From Brevibacterium sp. W7.2 (GTDB taxonomy: Bacteria > Actinomycetota > Actinomycetes > Actinomycetales > Brevibacteriaceae), in assembly GCF_018137945.1 (NCBI RefSeq), contig NZ_CP073089.1, positions 3,596,001-3,660,000 of the forward strand: DNA of 64,000 bases. Reading direction: 5' to 3'. The notes under the pieces were generated by a model. It had not been told where the DNA came from. It worked only from the letters and a program-made list of their open reading frames with translations, and ran no database searches. Both the position numbers and the translations under genes were made by a program. Below, one piece after another: positions 17,000 to 25,482 of the stretch (within the stretch, counting starts at the first letter, position 1; each line of letters begins with the position of its first letter).

Positions 17000-17983
17000 T
17001 CAGTCAACCGTCAGCGGCACGAGCGGCTTCTCCCCGGGAGCCGACGGGGTGAGGACGACTTCCTGGACCATGGGGTTCTCCTCAAGGTGGCGTTCGACGG
17101 TGCGCAGGCGCACCGCGAGCTGGCTCTCCTTCGCATCGCCGACGAGGTCGACGGCGGCGACGACGTAGACCTTGCCCGAGCCGACGAATTCGACATGGAG
17201 ATAGGTGACTTCGACGATGTCCTTGTCCTCGAGGAGGGCGCGGAGGATCATGTCGCGGATGCGCGGGGTGACGTTCTCGCCGACGAGGTAGCGGCGGTTG
17301 CGGTCGATGAGGACGATCGCGACGATCCCGAGGAGGATGCCGACGAGGATCGAACCGATCGCGTCGAAGGCGGCGATGCCGGTGATCTGGTGAAGGAACA
17401 TGGCGAGGAATGCGATGACGAGTCCGATGAGGGCCGCGGCATCCTCGGCGAAGACCGCCCGCAACGTCGGGTTCGAGCCCTTGAGGACATAGCGGAGGAC
17501 CGGCTGCCGCAGTTCCGCCGCCCGGCCTCTGGCCTGGCGCACCGACTGCAGGAACGAGAATCCTTCGAGGACGAACGAGATCGCGAGCACGATGTACCCG
17601 ACGAGGTAGTTGCTGTCATTGGACTCGTGGGAGAACAGCGACTGGACCCCGTGCCAGATCGAGACGGCGGAGCCGACCGTGAAGATGCCGAACGCCGCGA
17701 ACATCGACCACACGTAGGCCTCGCGCCCGAAGCCGAGGGGATGCTTGGCGTCGGCGGGGCGGGAGGACTTGCGTTCGGCGATGAGGAGGAACACTTCGTT
17801 GCCGGCATCGGCCCAGGAGTGGGCCGCCTCGGCGACGAGAGCAGCCGAGCCGGTCATGCCGGCGGCGATCGTCTTCGCGATCGCGACGGCGAGGTTCGCC
17901 GCGAAGGCGATGATGACGGTGAGCCAGCTGCCGCCGGCGGCCTTGTGGGCCTCCGTATCGACGCCGCCAGTGCTCGCGGTCAT
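17000..17983 (-). CDS. Cation diffusion facilitator (CDF) metal exporter
   Basis: This 327-aa protein has six predicted membrane helices over about 18-220 and a C-terminal cytoplasmic ferredoxin-like domain (about 235-320). Metal site A shows the helix-II pair H55-x3-D59 (AEAAHSWADA) and a helix-V acidic pair in VFAEDAAALIG. Members export Zn2+, Mn2+, Fe2+ or Co2+ against protons. The HxxxD and xxED patterns do not fix the metal. It is preceded by a 21-codon leader ORF whose stop overlaps the ATG. Confidence 0.9.
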   Translation of the reverse strand: MTASTGGVDTEAHKAAGGSWLTVIIAFAANLAVAIAKTIAAGMTGSAALVAEAAHSWADAGNEVFLLIAERKSSRPADAKHPLGFGREAYVWSMFAAFGIFTVGSAVSIWHGVQSLFSHESNDSNYLVGYIVLAISFVLEGFSFLQSVRQARGRAAELRQPVLRYVLKGSNPTLRAVFAEDAAALIGLVIAFLAMFLHQITGIAAFDAIGSILVGILLGIVAIVLIDRNRRYLVGENVTPRIRDMILRALLEDKDIVEVTYLHVEFVGSGKVYVVAAVDLVGDAKESQLAVRLRTVERHLEENPMVQEVVLTPSAPGEKPLVPLTVD

Positions 17984-18045
17984 GCCCGAACCTCGAGGAG
18001 GGACACAGCCTGGGCGGCAGGGCTCCCTGCGGTCGAACTCGTCAT
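17980..18045 (-). CDS. 21-aa leader peptide overlapping the CDF exporter start
   Basis: An ATG at 18045 with GAGAGGA about 8 bases upstream opens a 21-residue frame (MTSSTAGSPAAQAVSLLEVRA). Its TGA overlaps the ATG of the CDF gene as ATGA. The ribosome site here is better than the one in front of the CDF gene, so the leader may deliver ribosomes to the exporter by coupling. No metal-binding residues are present, so it is not obviously a sensor peptide. Confidence 0.5.
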   Translation of the reverse strand: MTSSTAGSPAAQAVSLLEVRA

Positions 18046-18207
18046 GGCAGCGTCCTCTCGGTGGGCGGTCGAACCGTTGGGGACCAGCTTACGTCCGACC
18101 GCCTCGGCGGAGGGGCTGTTTCACGTCAACGACGCTTGCTGGTCTGGTCGGCTCATCCGACTTCACTCGACTACAGTTGGATTACCCCAGCCGAAGAGGA
18201 CTCCCGC

Positions 18208-19248
18208 ATGACTGCACCCGCCGATTTCGTTCATCCGTTCGCGCAGGTCGCGCTGACGAACATCACGCAGGACTATCCCTACGCGGCGCATCACGTGGCG
18301 AACAGCCTTGCCGACATCGTGCCCGCGAGCGAGAAGCACCCGGCGTTCGCGAACTCGTTCGACTGGCACTCGAGCGTTCACATGCACTATCTGCTCGTGA
18401 AGCTCCTCGACACCGAGGCGGCGCAGGACGCGCCGTGGCGCGACGAGGCGATCGAGCTGCTGCAGCTGCACCTCAGTGCCGTGAAACTCACTGCGGAGGC
18501 CGCGTTCCTGCGCGACCATCCGGGGTGGGAACGGCCGTACGGATGGGCGTGGGCGGTCGAACTCGTCGAGGCGCTGCGGACCAGCTCGGACCCGCAGCTG
18601 CGCGAATTAGCCGAGGGCGCGCAAGTTCTCGCGGACACGGTGTTCGATCTCGTGGTCGCGTGGCTGCCGAAGGTTCCCGAGCCTGTTCGGCACGGGGTGC
18701 ATTCCAACACTGCGTTCGGTCTGCGTCGGATCCTCCTCGGCGCTCGCGCAGAGGGTCGTCGGGACGTCGTCGATGTCATCGCGGGTGCGGCGCGACGCTT
18801 CTATGCCCAGGACGAGGCATGGAACTTCCGTCAGGAGCGCAGCGGTCAGGACTTCCTCTCGGCGGGACTGTGCGAGGCCGACCTGATGTCGGAGATCCTC
18901 ACCGAGGATGAGCTCGCCGTGTGGCTGCCGGCGTTCCTCTCGGAGCTGTCCCCCGAGTCGCCTGCGCTCTCACCGGTCGAGGTGCTCGACCCTACCGACG
19001 GTCAGCAGAGTCACCTCTATGGCTTGGGGCTGTCGGTCGCGGCTTCGATCATGAGGCTCGCTCCACAGCTCGAGGCGATTGCCCAACGACACGACAGGCC
19101 AGACCTCGACTCCTTGGCCAAAGGTATGCTGACCCGTGTCGATGCGCTCATGGCACCAGGGCTTGGGGCTGCCGTGTCAGATGAGTACATGTCGTCGCAC
19201 TGGGTGGCGACGTTCGCGTGGGAGGCGCTCGAGCTGCGGGAGCGGTGA
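18208..19248 (+). CDS. DUF2891 family protein
   Basis: This 346-aa, largely helical soluble protein is recognisable as DUF2891 by the N-terminal VALTNITQDYPYAAHH region and the FDWHSSVHMHYLL element (about 48-62), followed by the conserved RPYGWAWAVEL. The regular helical hairpins suggest an alpha/alpha toroid, as in several carbohydrate-acting enzymes, but no reaction is known to me. The ATG at 18208 has AGAGGA 9 bases upstream. It is monocistronic, divergent from the CDF gene, and marks the last high-GC gene before the accessory block. Confidence 0.85.
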   Translation: MTAPADFVHPFAQVALTNITQDYPYAAHHVANSLADIVPASEKHPAFANSFDWHSSVHMHYLLVKLLDTEAAQDAPWRDEAIELLQLHLSAVKLTAEAAFLRDHPGWERPYGWAWAVELVEALRTSSDPQLRELAEGAQVLADTVFDLVVAWLPKVPEPVRHGVHSNTAFGLRRILLGARAEGRRDVVDVIAGAARRFYAQDEAWNFRQERSGQDFLSAGLCEADLMSEILTEDELAVWLPAFLSELSPESPALSPVEVLDPTDGQQSHLYGLGLSVAASIMRLAPQLEAIAQRHDRPDLDSLAKGMLTRVDALMAPGLGAAVSDEYMSSHWVATFAWEALELRER

Positions 19249-19258
19249 CAGTGAGTGT

Positions 19259-20230
19259 TCAGCCGCCGGGCTCCGACTCGGCGCGCAGATCTCTGAACAT
19301 CTCGTCAATCGACATGGAATACCACTTCCGTCCGGCGCACCAGCTCAATGTCTCCGTGTCGCAGAAGACCTTGGACGCCTGATGAGCGAACCGCTCCGAC
19401 TCCAGGACCTTGAGTTCGCCCACTGTCGTCCATCGGACATTTTCGACGTACCCGAGCACGACCACGGGCCCCGATACTGTCTGCTCGACAAGACCCCATC
19501 GGTTGGTTCCGGGCGTGTGCAAAACCCACTCCGGTTCGAGACGGCCGGGTAACCGTCGACTCAGATCGGGCCAGATGGGTCGATTCTGCTTCGAAGACAT
19601 GATGGTCGAACTGCTGCGGTCCCAGAACGTCACCTCGTTCTCGCCGATCGCGAGTTTGGCCGGCAGGTATCCCGCACCGTCTCCGAAATCTGTCCTCTCA
19701 AATGTGGTGGTGTACATGGCGAGCCCGAGCACTACACCTTGGTCATCTTCGAAGTACCGATCGTAGGCGATGAGGATCGCGCTGTCGCTCAGTATGCCGA
19801 CATCCGTGACGCCTGGGTTGAGGCGGCCCGACCGGGTTTTGGTGCCGTCAGTTTCGAAGACGAAGACGTTGTCGCGATCGACTGATTCTCGGGTGAACCC
19901 GAGAAGTTTTCCTTCTGTCAGAACCCGGTACTCGAGCATTGGCTCGTCGGTCCAGATCGCCCATTGAGCGGCTATCTCTCCTGTAGGAAGGTATTGAGCT
20001 ACAACCTCCAAGTGAATGCGGGTACGTTCCGACGGTATGACGTGGCCGCTGGTCAGTCGGTCGAGCTCCCGTCGCTCGACAGCATCCACCCACGTTGCAA
20101 GCAAGCTTCCCTGCGGTCCGCCCGTCACATCGACAACGTCCAGTGAGAGGCCCGGATAAGGGCGGCTCATCTGTGGAATCCGCAATTGCCGACCAGGTCC
20201 GAATTGCGCCTCTACTTGGTCAGCGATCAT
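19259..20230 (-). CDS. Unrecognised protein, paralogue of the gene directly upstream
   Basis: This 323-aa soluble protein has no signal peptide. I do not recognise a family. It aligns by eye with the upstream neighbour in several places: EWVLHTPGTNRWGLVE versus GWVLHDPETQRWGFVE, KWYSMSIDEMF versus RWYSLTLSDLF, and YRVLTEGKLLGF versus YRVLPEGHLFAC. The alternation of short beta-like segments suggests an all-beta or propeller fold. The ATG at 20230 overlaps the upstream stop (ATGA), so it is translationally coupled. GC content is lower than in the flanking chromosome. The pair trails the restriction-type operon on the same strand, and its function is unknown. Confidence 0.75.
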   Translation of the reverse strand: MIADQVEAQFGPGRQLRIPQMSRPYPGLSLDVVDVTGGPQGSLLATWVDAVERRELDRLTSGHVIPSERTRIHLEVVAQYLPTGEIAAQWAIWTDEPMLEYRVLTEGKLLGFTRESVDRDNVFVFETDGTKTRSGRLNPGVTDVGILSDSAILIAYDRYFEDDQGVVLGLAMYTTTFERTDFGDGAGYLPAKLAIGENEVTFWDRSSSTIMSSKQNRPIWPDLSRRLPGRLEPEWVLHTPGTNRWGLVEQTVSGPVVVLGYVENVRWTTVGELKVLESERFAHQASKVFCDTETLSWCAGRKWYSMSIDEMFRDLRAESEPGG

Positions 20231-21222
20231 TGCGCCGGTTCCTCTTCCTCCGGCGCGACATCTGGCAGCCTCGGAGCGACCGATTTGATGCTGTCGTCGA
20301 AGAGGTCGCTGAGAGTCAACGAATACCACCGCTGCCCTATCCAGACGTGGACGGATGATGCATCGCATTCGACATGGGTGCTCTCCATCGGCGACGCGAA
20401 TGGAACTGGAATCGACCCCTTCGAGAAGGGCTTCCATCTGCCGTGGAAGGCCATCCATCCAAGAGTCACATACAACTGTCCGGCAGCTTCAAGTTCGACG
20501 AATCCCCATCGTTGAGTTTCGGGGTCGTGGAGAACCCAACCGGAAGCATCGGGCTGATCCGCCAACCAACTCTCATCAGCACTGAGGTATGGTGCGCCGT
20601 GCTCGTGGTCGAAGAAGACTACACCGTCGCCGAGAACTGACATGGGCCCCGGGCTGAATCGCAGACCTTCATTGGGCTCCCACTGGAGCTTCAGATCAGC
20701 GGAAAAGCGTTCCAGACCAGGGACAGGGATCCAGAAATCTTCGAAGATAATCGCCTTGTTGGCTACCCAGATGGCACCGTCTCCTGTTGTTCGAACGTCA
20801 TCGGCTTCAACGCGTAACGACCCCATCGTGACAATGGCACTGTTGCGGTCGTAGACAATTGCTCTCCGGCGAAAGCTCTCTTCGATGATCGTCAGATAGT
20901 AGGCGCATGCAAAGAGGTGGCCTTCAGGCAGTACACGGTAGGACGCACCTTCCATCGGATTCGGAATGTCCCATACTTGGACAACCCCAGCCTCCTTGTC
21001 CTGGAGAGTGACGGTGACTGGACTGGCCGCAGGCCGAAGGTGTCCGGCTGCGACATCCGCAGGAGGCGCATCAAAACCGTCGTCCGTGCCCGCGAGCCAC
21101 GTGCACAGCGCACGCGAATCGACTCCAAGAGTCACGCCGATCAACTCGGCGCCGGCTATGGGAGGTTCCAACCGAAAATGCCCCAGGAAGTCCGAACCGG
21201 GCATGAACCTGTACTCATCCAT
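20227..21222 (-). CDS. Unrecognised protein, first of a tandem paralogous pair
   Basis: This 331-aa soluble protein is similar to the following gene in sequence and length, so the pair arose by tandem duplication. Visible features are repeated short strands with Trp/Gly turns (GDGAIWVANKAIIFEDFW, then QRWYSLTLSDLFDDS near 293-307) and an acidic tail (EEEEPAQ). No catalytic motif, membrane helix or nucleotide-binding loop can be seen. GGAGG lies 13 bases before the ATG at 21222, slightly far. The 264 bp between it and the Vsr gene hold no supported frame and may contain a separate promoter. Confidence 0.75.
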   Translation of the reverse strand: MDEYRFMPGSDFLGHFRLEPPIAGAELIGVTLGVDSRALCTWLAGTDDGFDAPPADVAAGHLRPAASPVTVTLQDKEAGVVQVWDIPNPMEGASYRVLPEGHLFACAYYLTIIEESFRRRAIVYDRNSAIVTMGSLRVEADDVRTTGDGAIWVANKAIIFEDFWIPVPGLERFSADLKLQWEPNEGLRFSPGPMSVLGDGVVFFDHEHGAPYLSADESWLADQPDASGWVLHDPETQRWGFVELEAAGQLYVTLGWMAFHGRWKPFSKGSIPVPFASPMESTHVECDASSVHVWIGQRWYSLTLSDLFDDSIKSVAPRLPDVAPEEEEPAQ

Positions 21223-21486
21223 GACACAATCATGGCCTCCGGCACGGACGCGAACAGAGGAATCCTACAGAACGCTTCTCTTCGCCTTCTCAACAAACGA
21301 ACCTCCGACCTTGGAAATCGTTGGTTGCCGTGATTGCGAGTCGCAACAGCGATCAGCGGGCCGCGTCAGTGTCCTCGTACTCGGCTGAGCAGTCGCACAT
21401 GCGACGTCGCAGGTCTCCGGAACCCGCGACGTGGGCCGCGACCGTATTTCAATCGTCCGATTCTGTTCCCGAAGAGTCCCATGTGT

Positions 21487-21915
21487 CTAGCTTCGCCGTT
21501 GTGACCATGCCGCTATGATACGGTCAACTGCCACTGCAGGCTGTTCATGTTCCCAGATTCGAATAACAATCCATCCCTCAGCTTCCAGACGACTGTCGGT
21601 TTCTCTGTCACGCATCACATTGTGATCGATCTTGGCTCTCCAATAGTCGACGTTGGTCTTAGGCTCCACGAAGTGGTGCGGGCATCCGTGCCAGAAGCAG
21701 CCGTCGATGAAAACAGCAATACGCGCTTTCGGGAAGACAAGATCAGCACGACGACGGAGCCCTTTGATAGGAGCGCGATCAACGAAATACCGCAGTCCCT
21801 TATGATGCAGGGCGCGACGAACCCGCATTTCCGGGCCGGTGTCTCGGCGCCTGTTCGCACGCATCGTTCGCCGAGCATGCTCCGATGAGGCCCACGAGTC
21901 AACCACCGAGCTCAC
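21487..21915 (-). CDS. vsr: Vsr very-short-patch DNA mismatch endonuclease
   Basis: This 142-aa protein nicks DNA next to T:G mismatches that arise when 5-methylcytosine deaminates. Family landmarks are the N-terminal RRRDTGPEMRVRRALH, the catalytic Asp in RADLVFPKARIAVFID (about 57-71), and GCFWHGCPHH with the zinc/metal-binding Cys and His (72-82), then IWEHE. The start is GTG at 21915, overlapping the preceding stop (GTGA). As the last gene of the operon begun by a cytosine-5 methyltransferase, its job here is probably to protect the host from mutations at methylated sites, as Vsr does beside Dcm. Confidence 0.93.
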   Translation of the reverse strand: MSSVVDSWASSEHARRTMRANRRRDTGPEMRVRRALHHKGLRYFVDRAPIKGLRRRADLVFPKARIAVFIDGCFWHGCPHHFVEPKTNVDYWRAKIDHNVMRDRETDSRLEAEGWIVIRIWEHEQPAVAVDRIIAAWSQRRS

Positions 21916-22682
21916 ATCATTTCGAGAGTCTGTTCATGCAGATGATTGAACACTTCCTCGAGATGCTCGGGATCATCGTCACCGATGTGGACGACTCCGG
22001 AGAGGGCAATAAGATTTCGCATCAGGATTCGCGTGTACTCTCGCCGCGCACTGCCGGTGAAGGACGAGCTGAGTATCGCCTCCGCTGCAGTCACTGCCAC
22101 GCGACTCTGCCCCAAGGTCAGGCGCCTTTCCAAAAGCGCGACATAATCATCCTCTGTCAGTTTCTGGCGTTCGACAAGATCCGGACCGAAAACCTTCCAT
22201 CTGCGCCACAGGCGCTGCAGGACGTGCCGACGGTCTCCGCCGGTCAAGCGACTTGCGGAACTCGTTCGGGCAATCTCCTCGTTCGTCTTTCCTACGAAGA
22301 TTCGCTTGATTGCGATATCCGGGAGGAGAATCAGAGTGAGAAAGTTCCACACTCGCGGGTGCCCCATGTCGCTGACGGATTCCACTCCGAATTCGTACAG
22401 GATCCTTCCGATGCGAATGTCGAAGGACTGGGCGAATCGCGCCCTTTCCAGCGTCTCAGCAGACTCCACGGCGTGCAGACATCGCTCACGAAGCGCGAGA
22501 AGATCGGTCGGATCTACCTGACGACCTCCAGTCGGCGGAAATGCATGCGGATCAGCGAGAGCTTCGTGGAAGTCCACCATGCTGAACAGTTCATGGCCCT
22601 GCTCGAGCGATTGGACAGAGCTCCGGCGCTGCTCTGCGATCAGCGGATCAAGTCGTGGAAGCAGGATGAATTCCCTCATCAC
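21912..22682 (-). CDS. DUF6339-like helical protein of the restriction-type operon
   Basis: This 256-aa, mostly helical, soluble protein shows the pattern DIRIGRILYEFGV, GHPRVWNFLTLILLPD and RRWKVFG near the middle. That resembles a small conserved protein family (DUF6339) found beside Z1/GHKL/methyltransferase operons. The assignment is from memory of that context and is moderate. No nuclease or ATPase motif is visible. The start overlaps the preceding gene by 4 bases (ATGA) and the stop overlaps vsr, so it is a fixed member of the operon. It may be a structural or specificity subunit. Confidence 0.7.
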   Translation of the reverse strand: MMREFILLPRLDPLIAEQRRSSVQSLEQGHELFSMVDFHEALADPHAFPPTGGRQVDPTDLLALRERCLHAVESAETLERARFAQSFDIRIGRILYEFGVESVSDMGHPRVWNFLTLILLPDIAIKRIFVGKTNEEIARTSSASRLTGGDRRHVLQRLWRRWKVFGPDLVERQKLTEDDYVALLERRLTLGQSRVAVTAAEAILSSSFTGSARREYTRILMRNLIALSGVVHIGDDDPEHLEEVFNHLHEQTLEMM

Positions 22683-23563
22683 GTCCCCTTCAGCGAACCG
22701 ACGCCGCCGTAGATCGCGTACTCAAATCCCTCTGGACGCTTCCGATAATCCGAGGCTGCCGCGTCCAAGGATTTCCGAAGGTACCTGTTCGCCGCCACCT
22801 GAGCGCCGGCGGCCAAAGAGTCGGGAAACTCCGCGGCTACCGCGTCCAGGCTTCGGTTCTGCGCGTCGTCGGCTGCCAACCGCGCCACTGTTCCGATCAG
22901 AACGCGAGCAATAGTCGCAGTCAATTCCTGTTCGACATGCTTCTTAGGGCTTCCGTCGATAAGCCCCCTCACTGCCGCATAGTCCTCGTTGAGGTGCAGA
23001 CGCACCGAGTGGCTGAATGGGGATTCCAAATCTTCAGCCGAAATCGCGAGACGCCACGGCGCTTCGGGTAGCTTGTGCTTCTCAAACGAGTATGCCGATG
23101 TTGGGAATCCTTCCACGGTTGAGTCCAACGCGACACGAGTGGACGGAATCTCGGAAACTATGCGTCGGCTCAATGTCTTCGTGCCAGATGGGCCCGGAAC
23201 AGCGAGCAGAATGCGAGCGTTGAGTTCGAGGGACTGCGCAATGGCATTTCCGGGTACCACTACCTCAGTGCCCGCAGTCAAGGATTCGCCCGACGTGATG
23301 AAGTCTGTCGAAGCGCTGAAGGTCGAGGCACAGTCGTGGCTGGCGGCAGTCAATACGAGCTTGGGCCTTCCGCCTCCTATCGATTCGAGCGAAACCGACC
23401 TGATGCTCGCTTCCATAGAGAATCTGAGCTGCGTCTTGGGATCCCAGCTGTCAGCGACTTCCTCGATGCGAACGACTCTCCCATCAAGCGAAGCCACCCA
23501 ATCATTCCAAGTCACATCAGCCGCTTGGAATCTCCGATACGGGTAGAGAACTACCTTCGCCAT
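22679..23563 (-). CDS. Unrecognised operon protein between GHKL ATPase and DUF6339-like gene
   Basis: This 294-aa protein looks beta-rich in the first 190 residues (WNDWVASLDGRVVRIEEV at 20-37, with repeated short strands) and helical after about 200 (QELTATIARVLIGTVARLA). No catalytic motif, membrane helix or P-loop is visible. The ATG shares its first base with the last base of the GHKL stop (TGATG), behind a GAGGAGG site, so it is co-translated with that gene. The tight position suggests it forms a complex with the GHKL ATPase, but I cannot name a family. Confidence 0.75.
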   Translation of the reverse strand: MAKVVLYPYRRFQAADVTWNDWVASLDGRVVRIEEVADSWDPKTQLRFSMEASIRSVSLESIGGGRPKLVLTAASHDCASTFSASTDFITSGESLTAGTEVVVPGNAIAQSLELNARILLAVPGPSGTKTLSRRIVSEIPSTRVALDSTVEGFPTSAYSFEKHKLPEAPWRLAISAEDLESPFSHSVRLHLNEDYAAVRGLIDGSPKKHVEQELTATIARVLIGTVARLAADDAQNRSLDAVAAEFPDSLAAGAQVAANRYLRKSLDAAASDYRKRPEGFEYAIYGGVGSLKGT

Positions 23564-25482
23564 CAGGCCTCCTCAGCGTTCAGGTCGACTTCCAACGCCA
23601 TAGGAACCAGGGTGCGGAGCTCCAATCGAACAGGTCGTCCCGCCTCTAGAGCGCATCTGTTTCCGGACACCGGTGGTCCTCCGTGGGGGAACCAGGAGAC
23701 CGAAATCTCGCTGTCGTTCAGGAGCATTCGGCCCTCGGAAGTCTTCGCATAGACCATCGCGGTTGCAGAGATCGTCGTTCTCCCAGCTTTGGATTCAGGC
23801 ATGATCGACATCTGCTGACCATTGCCCTGCTCGAGAGGTTCAGCGCTCATCACGGTCAGGAACGCGCCAGGGTCTGCGCGGCGCTTGCTACTCCGACGTC
23901 TGCCACTCGGGCCAGTACCTCCGACCAGCTCCTCGTCAGGGCCTTCGCCTAGAGGCATGAAGGAGCGCAAAGCCAGTGCAACCATTCGAACAGACCGTTC
24001 TCCATCCCGTTGCTCAGTACCTGAATCAGAAAGGAACTTCCTGGTCTTGAGACGCACCTGCTGCAGGGCCTTCTCGACCACGTAGGTGGAGACCTCCTTC
24101 TCAGCAGCGCGAGGATTCCAACTGTCATGAGTAGAAGGTTCGGTCGCAGAGAAATGTCGATCGCACTGGGGAGTCGGCTTGAACACCCCATGCCACTGAA
24201 GACCGTCGTCTTCACTGTCAGCGAACTCTTCGTATCTGACTACCAGTTCTGCTCCGGAACGCATCATGCAGAGCTTGTTCTTCGGAACAGAGTTAACCTG
24301 CGGACCTGTCTCACCGATGCTCGAAACGAGGTGGAGATGACCGACCACAGTGTCCGTTCGATCTCCGAAGACCTCTTCACGAGTCGCGTTCAATGACCGT
24401 GGACGAAGTGAAATAGGTTCGGTCACTTCTCTTATGACTCCAGCCGGCCGCTCAGGCATCGTCTCTTCGCTCTGCTGCTCTTGATGCCTCCGCACCTGAA
24501 TGAGCGCGTCGGCCCACCGAGACCAACTGCTTCTGATCTTCGCCGCGACCTCTTGCGACTGGTCATTTCGGAACAGTTCGAAGATCATCGGAGGGTGAAC
24601 GCCGTCCGCAGAGATCGTCTTCGGCCATGCATTGTAGGCAAGTGCATCCGACACCTGCTGAATCAATTCATCGCCCTGTTCGTCGGTTCGCACTGGCGTA
24701 CGTTCGTTCAAGGGGCCATCGCTGTCGCCGGTGAATGATATCTCCGGGTCGATGATGAGGATTGAGGTTCCGGTCTCGTCCTCTCCGAACGACTTCTGGA
24801 ACAGAGCATTGCCGAGTTCCTCAGCTTGATGTCCTCGCAATGGCACCACATCGTCATTCGTCGCAACACCCCACCAGTGGGCTCCGGTGTAGCGCTTGCC
24901 GCCTTCCGCATAATCGTCATGCAAGGACGACGCGATAAGCCGATACTCGAGTTCGCCGTCGAGCCCGCGGCACCGCGACCAATACACGACGCTGTGGGCC
25001 TTTGAGACTTCGAACGTCGCAGTCTTTCCGAAGCCGAAAGTTCCACCGGAGACTTCGGAATCACTTGTCGTTCCGATGTCGAAGACGAACGAGTTGAAGT
25101 TATTCGGCATTCCGTCAACGGCCTCTTCCGAAGCACGGAATGGGCCGTCGAGTCCAGTCGTCCCCCTGTCATAGATCTCGACAACGTGAACATCAGGCGA
25201 GCTCAAACTCGCTCGAATCTGCTCCAGAGACTCGGGCAGATCAGTGAACACATGGTCGAGAAGGAGAACACGTTTTGACTTGTCCAATCGATCGAGTCTG
25301 ACGCCGTAGGCCGGATACCAATCTTCCTCTCGAGCATCCCACGAGTTCTGAAGCGTCTCACGAATCAGCAATTCGATCCTCGTCAGGTCCGCAGTCGCGC
25401 GAAGAAGCTTGCCGCGCCCCCCACTTGTCTGGTCCCCCGGACGGCGCGGTTTCGAATATCGCGAAAGCTGCCGAAACCTCAT
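23563..25482 (-). CDS. GHKL ATPase, MutL/MORC-like, of restriction-type operon
   Basis: This 639-aa protein has the GHKL ATP-binding fold at the N-terminus: N-box E42-x3-N46 (IRETLQNSWDA), G1-box D105-x-G in YDRGTTG and G2-box GTFGFG (147-152). Residues about 200-420 look like the S5-like transducer, and the C-terminal third is beta-rich with no visible nuclease motif. Such ATPases act as ATP-dependent clamps. Iyer, Abhiman and Aravind described MutL/MORC-like members in bacterial restriction-modification operons. The ATG at 25482 is chosen because GAAGGAG precedes it and it overlaps the DUF4420 stop; a longer frame starting at 25509 is unlikely. Confidence 0.88.
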   Translation of the reverse strand: MRFRQLSRYSKPRRPGDQTSGGRGKLLRATADLTRIELLIRETLQNSWDAREEDWYPAYGVRLDRLDKSKRVLLLDHVFTDLPESLEQIRASLSSPDVHVVEIYDRGTTGLDGPFRASEEAVDGMPNNFNSFVFDIGTTSDSEVSGGTFGFGKTATFEVSKAHSVVYWSRCRGLDGELEYRLIASSLHDDYAEGGKRYTGAHWWGVATNDDVVPLRGHQAEELGNALFQKSFGEDETGTSILIIDPEISFTGDSDGPLNERTPVRTDEQGDELIQQVSDALAYNAWPKTISADGVHPPMIFELFRNDQSQEVAAKIRSSWSRWADALIQVRRHQEQQSEETMPERPAGVIREVTEPISLRPRSLNATREEVFGDRTDTVVGHLHLVSSIGETGPQVNSVPKNKLCMMRSGAELVVRYEEFADSEDDGLQWHGVFKPTPQCDRHFSATEPSTHDSWNPRAAEKEVSTYVVEKALQQVRLKTRKFLSDSGTEQRDGERSVRMVALALRSFMPLGEGPDEELVGGTGPSGRRRSSKRRADPGAFLTVMSAEPLEQGNGQQMSIMPESKAGRTTISATAMVYAKTSEGRMLLNDSEISVSWFPHGGPPVSGNRCALEAGRPVRLELRTLVPMALEVDLNAEEA

